A stretch of DNA of 64,000 nucleotides from Pempheris klunzingeri (GCF_042242105.1 NC_092014.1:11784374-11848373), one strand, 5' to 3'; shown: positions 38,980 through 52,470, counted from the stretch's first letter. Program-made: numbers and translations. Notes: a model not told the origin generated them from the sequence alone.

Positions 38980-39749
38980 TTCTTCAGCTCAAATTTCAGG
39001 GAGTTTTATGATGCAACAGGAGCTTGTTTTCTCCAGAAGGTGACAGCAAGTGCTCTGTGGACTGTGGTGCAACTTTTAAGGTGCCACAATAACAAGAACA
39101 ACAACAACAACAACAAGACAACATGCTGTTTTCAGCTGCTTCACTGAGGCCAAGTAATAGATATAATAGAAGTAATAGATTCTGATAGAGAAGACTGATT
39201 CACGGCAGCTGAGGGGTGTTTCATACAGGTGGCTCAGAAAACCAGGGTTTGTTGTTAAAACCTGTCTTCGGTTAACAAGCTAAGCTGAACGACGAGTTAA
39301 ATGAGTTTAATACGAGTTTAATACTTTTATTATTAAATACTTTCTTTTACTTTCATGATTTCGGGCTTTTTCCTTGTAACCTTATAAAACAATACAGTCT
39401 ACATGTGACCCCTTGTCTCAGGGGTCATATGAGTTCCACGTTTTCAAAACTGTGTCATTTAAATAAATGTTTTAGGCTTTAAAATGCAAAACTATCCAAA
39501 GTTTGACCGAAACCTAAAGATTAAAGACCAGTCCAGAGCATGAATTTAAATTTGCTCACAAGAAATGTGCTTCTTCTTCTTCTGTTCTCTCTCCCATTAA
39601 TCATCTTGAAACCCCTCAGATGCACCTTGTGACCCACTGGAGGGGCACTGAAATCTAGGATGCAAATCTCTAATCTAGTAAATGTTAAAATGTTGATTAC
39701 CTCTCGTCTTTCACATCTTTGCCCTCCATATAACCCCTCCGGTCTCTTC

Positions 39750-39796
39750 CATTTCTCTCTTTCTCTTTCTTTCTCTCTCTCTCTCTCTCTCTCTCA
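39750..39796. repeat. (CT)n-rich tract
   Basis: Imperfect then perfect CT/TC repeats. Confidence 0.9.
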
Positions 39797-41616
39797 AGAG
39801 AAGTCCTAAGCTCCATTTAGACACGTAATCCTGTTGGATCAGTCACTTGATCATAAGCTGCTTCCTCTCACTTGTTCACTCTGTCTGTCTGTCTGTCTGT
39901 CAGTGAGTCTGTCTGTCTGTCTCTCGTTCTCTCTGCCGGCTCAGTTGAATTCAACAACTTTAACTGCATACAAGCCTTGAAAACTATACTGCCAACTTGC
40001 CCTGCAGATTATATGCCAGTACTTTATTTTGGAGGACTGTTCGACAGACCAAGCTGCTGGTTTGAAGATTTCTACCCCCATGTTTGCTGCCAGAATAATG
40101 TCATATATAATAATGTATCAGTGACGGTTCTGATGAACAAGTACTATTACATTTTATAAATTTTTCTGATAATACTTTTGTCCTTTTTTTGGAAAGAGTT
40201 TGAATGAAAGACATCACTGTGTTGGTACTTTTACTGAAGTACAGGACCTGAGTATTTCTTCCACCAGTGCCGTCCTCTGTCTGTGTGGACATGTTCAGGC
40301 TTTGCCATCAACTTTACACACCAGCTGGCCATAAATGGTTTCATGCCTGTCTACGGCATCTCAAACTGCATGACCGTGAAGCTTTTGCTCCTGCTGATGA
40401 GCTGACAGATGAAGAGACAAACCATCCAATCAAACAGAACGAGACCCCCAAGAGCTTAAAGTGAGTTTAGACATGGCCACGTTTCCACTGAACAAATGTA
40501 ATGTGGTTACGCCACAGGACAAAAAGAGGACAGATTCCAAATCATTAGATCTCGCGTGACATATCAGGGTTTGGACTTGAAAATGTAGCCTCCCTCCTCT
40601 GGTGTGATGCTGCATAATGTTAGTCGGGGTGTATGTATTCAAACAAATTGGTTAGAAGCATCGAGGATTGAATTCACTGCACTGCTGTATCAAACTCTTT
40701 TCAGTTAATTTCACTGTTAATTGATTTACACAGTCATCCTGTTACACACAGATCACACACCAGACAAAGAGAAGCCCTGCTGTTGCCTCCCCAGTGATTA
40801 AATGATGCCTGAATTAATCATGTGGGACAGAGGAGTGAGTTTTGATGCAGCTGATGATATTCTAAGCTGTCACTTCATAGCCTGTGACCTTTTTAGCATG
40901 GGGGACAGGGTGTGTTTAGGAGAGGTTTGAACAGTGACATTTGAGACAGGGAGTGGCCCAGAAGAGGTGGCCTCTGGGTAATTAGGTCTTGCTGAGAGGA
41001 AGCAGACTTTTTGACCTTCTTGTGGTCTTTTCCCAGTGTGCACATGTTTATATGTTTGTGTGCTCTAAAGACAGTGAAACTCAGAATCTACCAGTCCACT
41101 TCCACATGCTCAGACAATGTTTTACTGTTGGGGATCCCAAACTATAAAGGCCTCATCTGACGATGTGAGGACGGACATGAAGCAACAGATTGCAGTGCTA
41201 CAACGCCGCCCCATAAAAACAAGCACAGCAGGTGCACTTTTAGCTAATTGAGGTACTCAGCAGGAGAAAAACACACTAATTGAGTGTTTTCTCTGCGAGA
41301 CAGATGCCTTCACTGGCCTCAGTTTGAATTGTAACACTTCTGGCGTCACATTTGTTACCTCTGTGGTGTAGTTGATGTTTGAGTGACAAAAACATTAGCA
41401 GAGTTAACATTTAGAGCGATCTGTAAAACCATAAAGCTTTTTTCCTTCTTTACTTTACTTTAGTCTACTAAAAAGCTGACTCACTTCACATCAAGAAATG
41501 AGGTGTTCAATGCTGCGTTCCTGCCACGTTGGATGAGAAAGTGTGTCATGTTAGTGTTCACGTCATCAAGATAGTTGTTTTTGTTAGTCAGCAGTTAAAG
41601 TGATACAAGATACATG

Positions 41617-41681
<65 letters not shown>
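41617..41681. repeat. (ATCT)n tetranucleotide microsatellite
   Basis: About 16 uninterrupted ATCT units; long enough to be highly variable. Confidence 0.97.
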
Positions 41682-42412
41682 AGCATATCCCGATCATGTT
41701 TTTTTTTCCTCCTGACCCTTCAGCATTGAGTAGTACTGATTGCCACCACTGAGTCTGATCTGAGCTTTAATTCATAATTGATTTTTAGTGTAGTTTTGTA
41801 GAAGTGGAACATGAGGAGCTGTCTTTGAATTAAGCGTTCTTCTCATAAATGTTACTCAGAGAGAGTCGTGCCATCACAACACTTAATGGCCTCTACTCTT
41901 TATCTGTTTTGAGCTTATGGTTGCATAATAGAGACCTACATAAAATCCTCAAGCTATAGTTGTTTTGATGGCACAGCTATCGAGGATTAACTGTATCAAA
42001 CCCATCTGAGGCTTCAGATCGCTTTAATGCAGGTCATGACTGCGTACTCCCTTTGGACTGAAATGGCTCGGACATATTTACTTACTTAAAATTTTAAGTA
42101 CTACTGTTACTTTAAGCCTATGCGCCATGTGCTCATATCAGCTCCTCAGCCTTTGATAGATTGATCTGATTGAGGGTTGCTCCAGGCTAAAACCTGATAA
42201 ACTTGCTCGTATATGTTGTGTTTTGTTTTGTTTTTTTATCTACAGCATCTCTGTGAGTGAAGGCAGGGGTGTCAGCATCAGGACCACGCTGCCTGTCTCT
42301 CTGGTCACATGTCGAAACTCTTGCGCGTATGTTGCGCATCAGAGGGGCCAAAGTGATTTATGTCGCCTGTCAGCAGCGGAGAGAAGCAGATCGGACTGAG
42401 GACACTTGAGGA

Positions 42413-44189
42413 ATGGCCTCTGAACGAGGTGAGTCCAACACAACCAGGAATCTGACCAACCAGTTTGTGCAGCCGGCGTGGCGCATCGCGCTCTGGTCGG
42501 TGGCTTACAGCACTGTGCTGGCTGTGGCTGTTTTCGGAAACCTGATTGTGATCTGGATTATTCTGGCGCACAAGCGGATGAGAACTGTCACTAACTATTT
42601 CTTGCTGAACTTGGCTTTCGCCGACGTTTCGATGGCTGCCTTCAACACGCTCATCAACTTCATCTACGCGGCTCACGGGGAGTGGTACTTTGGAGAAGTT
42701 TACTGCAGGTTTCACAACTTCTTCCCGGTCACTGCGGTGTTTGCGAGCATCTACTCCATGACCGCGATAGCCATCGACAGGTAGAGATGAAATCACACAG
42801 AGAGCATGGACGTGTTATTAGTGAGGATAATATATCAATCATTTCTAGTTTCTTTTCACTTTCTCTAGCAGTGCCAAACAAATTGGCAGTGGAAGTTTGA
42901 TTCAGTTCAGTGAATTAACTCAGAAATTTGGGTCAGTTAACTTTTGATAATTTAAGAAAAGCCATTATTTTCTTTTTCTTTTATGTTGGATTATTTAAGA
43001 TGCAATTGAAGATGAAATGAAAATTAAGGGATTTGTGACTTCTGTGTAAAAAGAGTGTATGTGATGACATGTGTCTTTTCTCATTTGCTGTTATGTTACT
43101 GTAATTTTCTTCCTTTAAAAAAACTCACTGAAAGAAAGATTTAAGCTTTTAACTACAACTGTAATGAAGAGTGATATTTGTTGTACTTCAAAGCATCCAC
43201 GCCTAAGATCCTGAGCACTTTCTATTAAAAAAAAAAAAAATGGAATCAGCAACAAAAATATCCTCTTTAATGGCTTAATAGGACTTTTGATTTCAAAAGG
43301 TGATGGGATCTTTTCTTGAACCACCGGCTCATTTTATTATACAGCTTTTAACTTGACTCAGATATTCATCTGAGCAACACAGTGAGCAAGTCACAGTTAC
43401 CCATTCTGCAACATGCGAGCTGTGACAGTGACCATGGCTATGAAATATTGTGTGTCAGGTTTACATGTGATGTTTACATTAATGTGTTTAAAGTCATAGC
43501 TCAGGCCTCTGACCTGTAGGTACATGGCCATCATCCATCCCCTGAAGCCCCGTCTGTCAGCGAAGGCCACCATAGGAGTCATCGTCTGTATCTGGAGTCT
43601 GGCCGTGGTTCTGGCCTTCCCTCTCTGCTACTTCTCCACCACCCGAGCTCTACCCCGCAGGACGCTCTGCTACGTGGCCTGGCCCCGCATGGCCGACGAC
43701 CCCTTTATGTGAGCACACTGACACAATGACAAACCCCTTTTTTACTTGAACTGAATAGGTCACACCAATTAAAACGTACTTGTGATGTGTTCCTCCACTT
43801 TTACAGGTATCACATCATAGTGACAGTTCTGGTGTACGTGCTGCCCTTAGTGGTGATGGGCATCACTTACACCATCGTGGGAGTGAGTCTGTGGGGAGGG
43901 GAGATCCCAGGAGATTCATCTGATAACTATCATGGACAGCTCAGGGCTAAACGAAAGGTAAACACCACATTTATTTAATATATATTTACACTTAGGTTGT
44001 GTGTCTTTAGAGCACACAGGTCTATTTGGAGCCAAATTATGTTCATATGTAGTTGAGCTTTTGCCTCAAAAATTAAGATAAACAGTTTTTATGAAAGGAC
44101 AGCAAAATGGTGTATAAGTGGTGGATGTGATATAGATTTCTTACCTGGTTGTCTAACAAAACAGTTATTACTCGTCTAGTCTAGATTAG

Positions 44190-44244
<55 letters not shown>

Positions 44245-47200
44245 GCTACTGTCTATTTTTGCTGTGTATTTGTGACAGTTTTATTTTAGTTTTCTTTGTA
44301 GGCCACTGTTGTTTATTTATTTCATCGATACTGTATGATTTAGAGCCTTCATTTGAAAAGCGAGGCAATAACTTTTCAGAAAAGTCAAACTTCAGTAGAC
44401 TAAATGTTACAGAAGCTTACTAAAAAAGTTCTTTCCAAGTGGGATCGTTTCTGCAGAAAGGACAAGAAAGAAATGAAATTAAAAAACAGACTGGAAAACT
44501 AAAATCTCCTCTGCTGTTTTATCTTAACCTGCACTCTGCCTATCATAAATTAATGAAAAAATGTATTCTCTCATTATTGTATTATATTCTCCCAGGAGCA
44601 AAGAAACCAGTCCACAGCAGCAGTAACAGTCCACATTTATAAAGACCTCTGCACTAAAAGAAACGCAGTCAGGTCTGCGGTGTGACAAAACCATGTGGAT
44701 CACTTACAGCTTTGATCACAAAATGTGCCCTGCAGAGCTGCAAAGCACTTTAGTGCAGTGCTGTGAAGCCAATTCACACTTTATTATCTCAAAAACCTCA
44801 AACAGAGAAAATGTATCTCTGTTAGCACAAGCGCACTTGTTCAATTGCAACTGCAGAGAAAAGTGTCCATCTGGGCACGTCGATCTGTTTTTGGAGCAAA
44901 AGTCTTGACTTGTCCCTCTGTAGTTAGACGTCATCAGACAGCCAGACGCCACAGTGTGCTTTGCAATAGTTACTGTGAGGGATAGGTTGAACGGGGATTA
45001 AGGTCATCACAGCTGTCATGACGAGCATCTATCACGGCAGCCCTGGGATTAACAGCAAAGAATACAATTTATTGATAATCATCACTGCAGGTTAACATGT
45101 CGGATTATTCAGAGAGACAGGTTAGGTTTAGGATGGATTGAAAGAAAAATTGGATAAATGAATTATGAAAAAAATATCCTAAACTTTGTACCAGCAACTT
45201 TTTATTTCAAGTCACACTAATCAATTTCATCATAATTAACCTCACACTTATATTCTAATATTCATACTGATACATCTACTTATCTATAAAATTAGTGTAA
45301 TGAAATAAAAACACAACCAACAGTAATTGACAACAGAAACCTTACATTAGGAATATTTTTTGGTACCACAAACACAGACACACACATTCAGTACCCAGAA
45401 ATAGAGACAGAAACAGGTGCACACTCACCATTTACAATCTCTTCAAGTGCTTTATGCAAAAAAATAAATCATCAGGGCTCAGATTGCTGTCAAAATTGCA
45501 CTGTGAGAGATAAAAGGGACTCATAAATGTCAGGAAACAAAGCTACAAGACAATGTTAGGCTGGATTCAAAGGGCCACACTGACAAGATGCCATCTGGGT
45601 GGGAGATAAGAGGAAGTCGCTCTCATCTCCTCGCCCAGCAGATGAGCTTGTGCTGATGTTATAAGAGCTGTCTGCCTCTTTTAACCCCCCACACCTCTGC
45701 ATTGTGCTGCAGCACACTGATGAGCTCTGTGGCGGCCTGCCGTCCGTTTCTACCTGGAACCTGCCGGGTCTGGTGCGTCATCACTGCCCTTTCCTTCTCT
45801 CCATACAGCAGCCATTCAGAACTTAATGAATGGAAATGCCATTGTGGTCAGAACGAAGAAAAAACAGACAGCATGCTGCAATAACAAATGGCATTTAGGG
45901 AGTGCTTTGCTTGCTTAATTCTATGTTTCTCCAGTTGAGGAGGAGGAACGTGGTGCAGGTAGGACTGTTTCAGAAGTCTAAAACAGTGGGACATCAGTCA
46001 GCCTGAAAAAAGCTGAGTAATTTCAATGTGCAAGACTAATCAAGACTTTTTTATGTGTACTGTGAATAATCACCTGACTCCTCCCAGCTACCACCAGTGT
46101 TTTAGGGTCAGCTCCTTGTTGTTCACACAGCTCACATATTTTCTGTTTTGGTTCAGATTATGTTCACACTAAGCAGAGTACAGTGTTTTCTCACCCACCA
46201 AGCAAATGAATCTTAAAACACTGGTTTGTTGTTTCAGTGTGTATGGGGTAGATATAGCTTTTCTATAGGGAATGGCTGCTATTCAGCCTACCTGTCTGTG
46301 TAAAACGTACATAGACAGAGCCAGAAGTAATTTTTGTTCCGTCCCTGAACAGACATGATCACCAGGGATGTACACCAGAGCCAAAAGGGTGAGTCAGTAG
46401 GACCAGACGCTCTACATGCCAACCACACCTTTTTTCCTTCCTCACACACTGAGGGCGTCAATTTTCCATGGTTGTTTGATTCAGTGTGAAAAAAGTAAAG
46501 CCAGCTCAATGGTGGGTTTTCTTTACATATACGTATATTGTGTAAAAGGGGCTTATGTTATGTTACGTTGGATAGAGGGTTCTTCAAAAACAACCTGGAA
46601 ATGTTGCAAGTGGTTTTTTTCATACATGAAAACTGCATTTTTAAAGTTTGATTTTGTAGAGCTGAAAGGAGAGTGAGTATTGGTCTAACATTCATCAGGC
46701 AGCTGTGCTAGCTAACATGTCTTGATAATTTGATGATATGTCAGCTACTGTGTGTACAGCTTGTTTCACTGCACAGAAGTGGCAAAAACAAAAAACGAAA
46801 ACCCAAATTCAGTTTAGGCTCCTTTAACTCCCTATTGGCCACATCACTGCACTTCATTCAAGATTCAAGATTCAAAGACTTTATTGTCACATGCTCAGCA
46901 GTTACATGAAGCAATCACTGGCAGTGAAATTCTTGTGTCTCTGGGTCCTGGTAACACTGCTAACAGTATCAAATAAAAACACACCAGCAAGAAAGTAAAT
47001 AATATAAATAAGATATATACAACTAAAATTATGCCCTGCTAATAATTTTTGTGTTTCTCTTGCAGGTGGTGAAGATGATGATCATTGTGGTGGTGACCTT
47101 TGCTCTCTGCTGGCTGCCTTATCACATCTACTTCATTGTGACGGGTCTTAACAAGTGTCTGAGCAAGTGGAAGTACATCCAACAGGTGTACTTGTCAGTG

Positions 47201-47586
47201 CTGTGGCTGGCGATGAGCTCCACCATGTACAACCCCATCATCTACTGCTGCCTCAACAGCAGGTGAGTTTAAGTCTCCCCCACAACCCAAACACACACAC
47301 ACACACACACACACACATAGGCACAGAAGCATGTTGACATGTCAGGGGCTGCTTTGGGTGCAGGTTCCGGGCCGGCTTCAAGCAGGCTTTCCGCTGGTGT
47401 CCCTTTGTGCGGGTCTCGAGCTACGACGAGCTGCAGCTCCAAAACACAAGACTTCGACCAGGTCACCAGAGCAGCATGTGCACCCTCTCTCGGGTCGACA
47501 CGAGCATCCTCAGCAAAGACAAGAGCACTTGTTCCCGTGGAAACAGATCAAGGCTCAACTCTGAGCCCGTTAATAAAGGCAGTTAG
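42413..47586 (+). CDS. tacr3: Tachykinin receptor, NK3-like (class A GPCR)
   Basis: Five exons: 42413-42780, 43520-43708, 43807-43957, 47066-47262, 47364-47586; GT-AG, in frame, 375 residues. The exon plan (breaks after DR of the DRY motif, before TM5, before TM6 and after NPIIYCCLN) is that of tachykinin receptors. The N-terminus has NTT and NLT sequons, then [18 protein letters not shown] (TM1 start). Further landmarks: [62 protein letters not shown] (TM6), [14 protein letters not shown] (TM7) and [15 protein letters not shown]. The last motif, WGGEIPGD and [10 protein letters not shown] are closest to NK3 (TACR3) rather than NK1/NK2. NK3 responds to neurokinin B through Gq; in fish it acts in kisspeptin/GnRH control. 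Teleosts keep more than one NK3-type gene, so the exact paralog (tacr3a, tacr3b, tacr3-like) is not settled. The cytoplasmic tail is shorter than in human TACR3. Confidence 0.92.
44192..44244. repeat. (GT)n microsatellite (tachykinin receptor intron 3)
   Basis: About 24 GT units with one GC interruption. Confidence 0.95.
46856..47036 (-). mobile_element. Retroelement 3'-end stub in intron 3 of the tachykinin receptor
   Basis: TTCAAGATTCAAAGACTTTATTGTCACATG ... CAGTGAAATTCTTGTG is the reverse-complement style of a common fish non-LTR tail (ends in AATAAAGTCTTTGAATCTTGAA on the minus strand). It ends 30 bases before the exon-4 acceptor. Family uncertain. Confidence 0.5.
47290..47317. repeat. 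(CA)n microsatellite (tachykinin receptor intron 4)
   Basis: Fourteen CA units within a 101-bp intron, so repeat length is a sizeable part of the intron. Confidence 0.9.
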
Positions 47587-48798
47587 TCGTCTCCATTGGA
47601 GACACAGCAGCCAAACGCTCACTAAGGTTTGCAAGACTCATTATTTTGAGGTGACAAATGCAGATTGGACTGCTTTTTGCTTACTTATAAAGCTGATGAA
47701 TATTATCTCTGATGGATGTTGTGAACATCTATGAATTTTACACTTTCTGATAAATAAATAAACCATGGGTCCCTAAACCTGCTTAAAAATCATAGATTAC
47801 TTATAACTGCAGAACTTGCCTGAGAATCATCATGTTTTTACGTTTTCTTCAGTGTTAAAGTAATCCATGATACAGTTGCCTGTGCATATATGAGCAGCTA
47901 ATAACTAACTCGGCATAATTTGCTAAAATATAAACAAATACAGGTGAGGCGTTGGGAATGGGGACCACAGCCTGCTTGTCTCTGTAGCTGAGTGAGTTAT
48001 GTCAGCAGTGGTGGAGTATTGTTTTATTTTATCAAAAAATTGATTGAGATATTAAAAAAAAAAATTATCCACATTATATCGGTTTTGAGAAATATATTAT
48101 TGTCCTGTTATACTAAATATATACAAAATATCTGATATCGTTTGACATTAACACCTTTTTTTTGTAGGTTAATGTTTTTGAATTGTAAAATGCTGCTATC
48201 CATTAGTTTGAACTTGTTTGACAAAGTGTGCAATCTTATATATATATATTTTTATTTTGCTTCCTGAAATGTATTGAGGTGGGATTGTTTGTGTAAATAG
48301 ACAAAATAATGTGAGGTCAGTTTTAATTTAGCAAAATCCCATAAGAGTGGGTGAGTGAGAGGTGATTAATGTATGGATGGATTTCTAACATGACATATTA
48401 CAGGAAAGTGTTCAGCGTTTCATGAATACATCGGTCACTAAATCTATTGCATGGGATGTTGCAAACATATGTTTATGTTCTGTACTTTTGATCAATCAAT
48501 TTGATCAATTTTGAACTTAATCACCTGAAAGATATTGATGCTTCTGTTGTAAAATGTGACTGATGGTTTGAGTCACAGTATTTAAAATATCTCTATTGTA
48601 TTATAATCATATATGTTAAACAATTTTCTGATATATACTTTTATTCATTGATATTAGTGTCAAACACCAACAACAAATACTCAAACTGTTTGATAGTGTT
48701 ATTTCTCTTCTGTTGGTAAAATGAAATAGAAAACATATATATATAAATAAAATATCGCACTGAGCTCAGAGTCATTCAGCTGTCAAACATACAAGCCC

Positions 48799-48834
<36 letters not shown>

Positions 48835-49430
48835 GTAGTATTAGTACTAGTTTTGTTGTGGAGAAGAAATTAAGATACTTTGTAAGCATCAGAAATCATA
48901 TAAGCTGCTTTTGACATTTTGTAATCACATTTATTTAATATTACATTTGGTTTGCTATTATATAACAATATAATAATGCATCTGATACTTTATCACAACA
49001 GTCAAACATTTAATGAGATCATTTCATGGGACCATGACTCAGTGGGTTTCATCAACAATAACTGCAGCAACTGTATTAATGCTGCTCTACCAGCGATAAT
49101 GCCGTTAAATCTTTTATAGTGACACTTAATGATCCTGGTTGGACGTTATCTGCATTTAATGACAGAATGTAAATTCACAAGTGCTTGCTGCTGTAATTTC
49201 TGTTGGAGAAAGCATGTGCCATTTTAAAATGTACTTTTTTGGGACTTTTATAATAGTTAGTGTTTACTGTACGTATGATTTCTTTTTTGTATATAATTAG
49301 TGTATGTACAGTATGTGTCATAATATTCTGATATTTGGTGCAGACTCAAACACTTGTAGAGAGTGTGTGTGTGTTTTATTGTTGTTATTATAATGTAAGA
49401 ATACAATAAAAGCTCACATTGCTTCTGTGT
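47587..49430 (+). other. Tachykinin receptor 3' UTR (extent uncertain)
   Basis: An early AATAAA lies at 47753-47758. A later AATAAA (49405-49410) is followed by a GCTTCTGTGTGCG element and would give a 1.85 kb 3' UTR. The stretch is very AT-rich and holds an (ATA)n microsatellite at 48800-48833. No gene is seen. Confidence 0.5.
48800..48833. repeat. (AAT)n microsatellite
   Basis: About eleven trinucleotide units. Confidence 0.95.
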
Positions 49431-50610
49431 GCGATCAACCGTTTTGTTTAATTTTATTTCATTATATAAACAGCTATATATACTTACTCTGTGCCCTTCA
49501 CACTTCCTGTACATGCTGAACTGAAGCAGTTATGTTACAGAATATTTAGACTTTTTACGGGTTTTGGGGTTCACCCAACCTGAGAAAAGAAGTTCAATAA
49601 ACTTAAGATGATGGATTCAATCAATAACTGCTTGGTTACAAACACAACATATGTGGCCACTCTCAGAACGATGGCGTTGAAGTGGTTTAAAAATGAAAAC
49701 ATTTTCAGTGAAATTAACTTGTGATCAATCAAACTTACATATTTTAATTAAGTTAATGATAAAACATGAGTAAATTCCTGATGTTATACAGCCTATTGGG
49801 TGTTTTGGTGGCTTTAGTAAAGTGGCATTAACCTCATACAGCTTTACCCAGGAACTCAACTAAATTGCATTGTTTCAGTGTAGTGTCGCTCCAATGATCA
49901 ACTGAAAAGCATGAAATGTGTTTTCACACAGGGCGTTTTCACATTGCTGAAAGATCTGTTGACTCTTGTTCTTGGCACATAGTTTCTGTGGACATCAGTC
50001 ATCCTTATCTCTGCAAGAACTATTAAAAGTTTAATAAAACGGTTATAAGCTCTAAGATGGGATCCAGCCTGCATGTGAGGACTTCACTTCACTGTTATTG
50101 TAGGTTATTTGAGGTGTACCTACGGGTGTAAAGAGAATGAGACCAAGGCCGATTCAACCAGTTTATTTGTTTATTCATTTCTAAAGCTCAAATCATGCAC
50201 CTAAAGCTGACATTATCAGCTGAAAGTGCCTTATTTTTTCAAACCTGGCCATGGTGTTAAGATGCCAACCATGAACTGCATTATACTCGGCTCCTCTTTT
50301 GCGGGGACCTTTGCTGAACAACCCCAATAACCCCTTCATCCTTCTCATTTCCTATAATAGTTCTTCTGTACACGCTTTAATGAAGACACACACAAAAAAG
50401 AAATATTAAAAAAGAATTGCCTTATCTTAGAAATATTGATATTAGTATACATTTTGCATATAGAAAATAAGATTTCAGTGTATAATTGTGTATAAAAATG
50501 TGGTAGAAGAAATTAACAGTTGTATGACTATATTATCGCAGCAGACTACAGAAGCTTGCAGCCCCGTCTTTGGCAAACATCACAGAGAAACAGTCTGGGA
50601 TACTGATTGT
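49431..50610. other. Spacer, no gene recognised
   Basis: AT-rich spacer or the 3' UTR of the following minus-strand gene. Confidence 0.45.
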
Positions 50611-50619
50611 TATTGCTCA

Positions 50620-52470
50620 TCAGTTAAAGAAAAAAAGAGATAAAACCACAAACACCAACACAAGCCACTGGGTGGAGACATCAGCTGGGGCCCTACAGGG
50701 ATGGAAACAAAGAGAGAAATATTAATATAGAATATAATATTGTACCATCAAAATACCCTGAAGACCCTACAAACCTATTTATTCAACCATCTTCTTACTA
50801 CACATATAAAGGGGTCCCACGGTACATTAATTTCCTGCCAAAGTTAGAACAGTTTTGGTTATTTCATGAGAAGAATTTTTGTTGTTTTTCCCCGTTTTTA
50901 GTCCGCAGGGCTCAGCATGGAAAAAGAGGACATCGTGTACTTCCTACCAATCAAGAAGTAGTGACATAATCTGGTGAAAGATGTGGGATTATTAAATTTG
51001 ATCAAACCACACCCACATGCAGAGGTGTGATTTCCACTGGGGACGGGAACGCCTGCACATAATTTATATATATATATATAAAAAATAAAATTAGTTGTTT
51101 CTATTTACAGATAATTTTCCAGAGAAGACAACAGAATTGATCTTGAATCAAATATAAGATGGTGCTCTTTCAAGTAAAGATAGAAATCAAGCATTATTTG
51201 TTTAGATTAAAGGTTAATTATTGATATTGGGAATGTTCTCCACTGCCTGTAAGAAACTGATTTGCTGGATTATTTGTTAAACATGTTTGAATGTGCTTAT
51301 TTAGCCATTAATATTTAAGGTTTGAGAGAAATATTAAAGATTTTAAATATATTTTCTTTTTATTATGTGTATGTGAAACTTAAAGTGACTATTTTGACTG
51401 AAAGGCAGGTCAGATTAAATGCAGGTATTTTAAAACTACGTGATCTTTGTATCTTTTTCAAATATTTGATGCCAAACATTTCATCATTGATTGTTAGTAA
51501 TTCTGTCGATCACACATACGGTTTAGATCAAGAAATCAGATTGAAGCTCATAATTCCAAGATCAGTATTTGTTAATAATCACAGGATTGAGCAAAATATT
51601 TCATTTTTATCATGAAAATGGGAGCCTTACCGTGAAAAAATGTAACAGTTGTGTAAGCTGTCCATTTTTGAGTGTGTCAAAACGATCTCAGTGTACTCCG
51701 AGTCATCCGCATCACTTTTTTTATTTACTTCATCCACAGTGAAGACTTCAGTTGGAGATAAGAGAACCACATCCTTGTATTCAGTGCAGTCTCTCAGGGT
51801 GGCAAAGAAGCAGGAAGTGATATTTAATATGACTTGCCCGTCCAAATCCTCCATTTTCTTTACTTTTTTATAGCTTGAATAAACTGTGGTGAAGCTTCCA
51901 AATCTCACCTTTGAGCCCTTTTTTGCTGTGTAACTCTCCTCTGAGAGAACATACAGAGTGCTGCACGTCTTCGGATTCAGCAGCCTCAGGGAATCCATGA
52001 GCAGGAAGTGAAGGGACTTGAAATGGAAGTCCTCTTCATAAGTGCTCACATTTACGCCCAGTCTCTCCACATCCTTGTTAAAGGGCTTTATAAAATCTAC
52101 ATCCCCGTTGAAATATGCCAAAAGTGCAGTGGTGTGCTCTTTTATTCCTCCGGGGATCACCGGTGAGCACCCGTGAGTACTTGTACTCCATGCTTTCTGG
52201 AATCCCTTACTGCTGTTTAGCTCTTGTTTTAACAGGCCTAATTTAATGAACTTCTCCATGGCCTGTTGATGGCATCCTTCATACATGTCATCTACAGCAT
52301 CTGGGGCCATGTCCAGTAGTTTCGCAGTCGCCTGTAATTGAATATAAAGTTTAAAATATGGGTTCAAGAGAGGAGACAAGTTTTGAATAGGTATTTGTAA
52401 GAGAAATAATACTCACTTTGTAGTAGAGAGCAGTGAAAACGATTGCAGCGAGTTTTCGTCTTTCCCACAT
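50620..52470 (-). CDS. GPI-anchored ecto-ADP-ribosyltransferase family protein, probably catalytically inactive
   Basis: Three coding exons: 52470-52417, 52331-51631 and 50692-50620, GT-AG and in frame, 275 residues. Residues 1-21 (MWERRKLAAIVFTALYYKATA) are a signal peptide; LLDMAPDAVDDMYEGC (23-38), FHFKSLHFLLMDSLRLL (120-136), KVRFGSF (159-165) and LLSPTEVF (208-215) are ecto-ART landmarks. The last exon (APADVSTQWLVLVFVVLSLFFFN) is a GPI-attachment signal. Sequons: Asn57, Asn112, Asn188. Ecto-ARTs transfer ADP-ribose from NAD to arginine using an R-S-ExE triad. Here the YRG arginine is Val146 (LYVLS), the serine site reads FTTVYSS, and the ExE region reads EYKDVV before LLSPTEVF, so all three parts look lost. 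The reading frame is intact, so this may be a pseudoenzyme with a non-enzymatic surface role. Paralog name not assignable. Confidence 0.85.

Larger units (their letters stand above)
38985..42240. other. Spacer between acy3 and the tachykinin receptor
   Basis: No gene supported. It holds an AAC-rich patch (39091-39115), a CT tract (39750-39796), TCTG repeats (39883-39922) and an ATCT tract (41617-41681). Frames such as the one at 39872-40159 start inside simple repeats. Confidence 0.5.

Noticed and set aside
39872-40159. 95-residue frame with a signal-peptide-like start
   Set aside because: The N-terminus is translated from TCTG repeats and no splice or homology support follows.
40267-40464. 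65-residue plus-strand frame ending KQNETPKSLK
   Set aside because: No splice partners, no recognised domain, in spacer DNA.
42305-42796. 163-residue minus-strand frame
   Set aside because: Antisense shadow of the receptor's first exon.
51322-51615. Plus-strand frame of 97 residues
   Set aside because: AT-rich sequence in the intron of the ART-like gene; composition is Ile/Lys/Asn-rich with no family resemblance.
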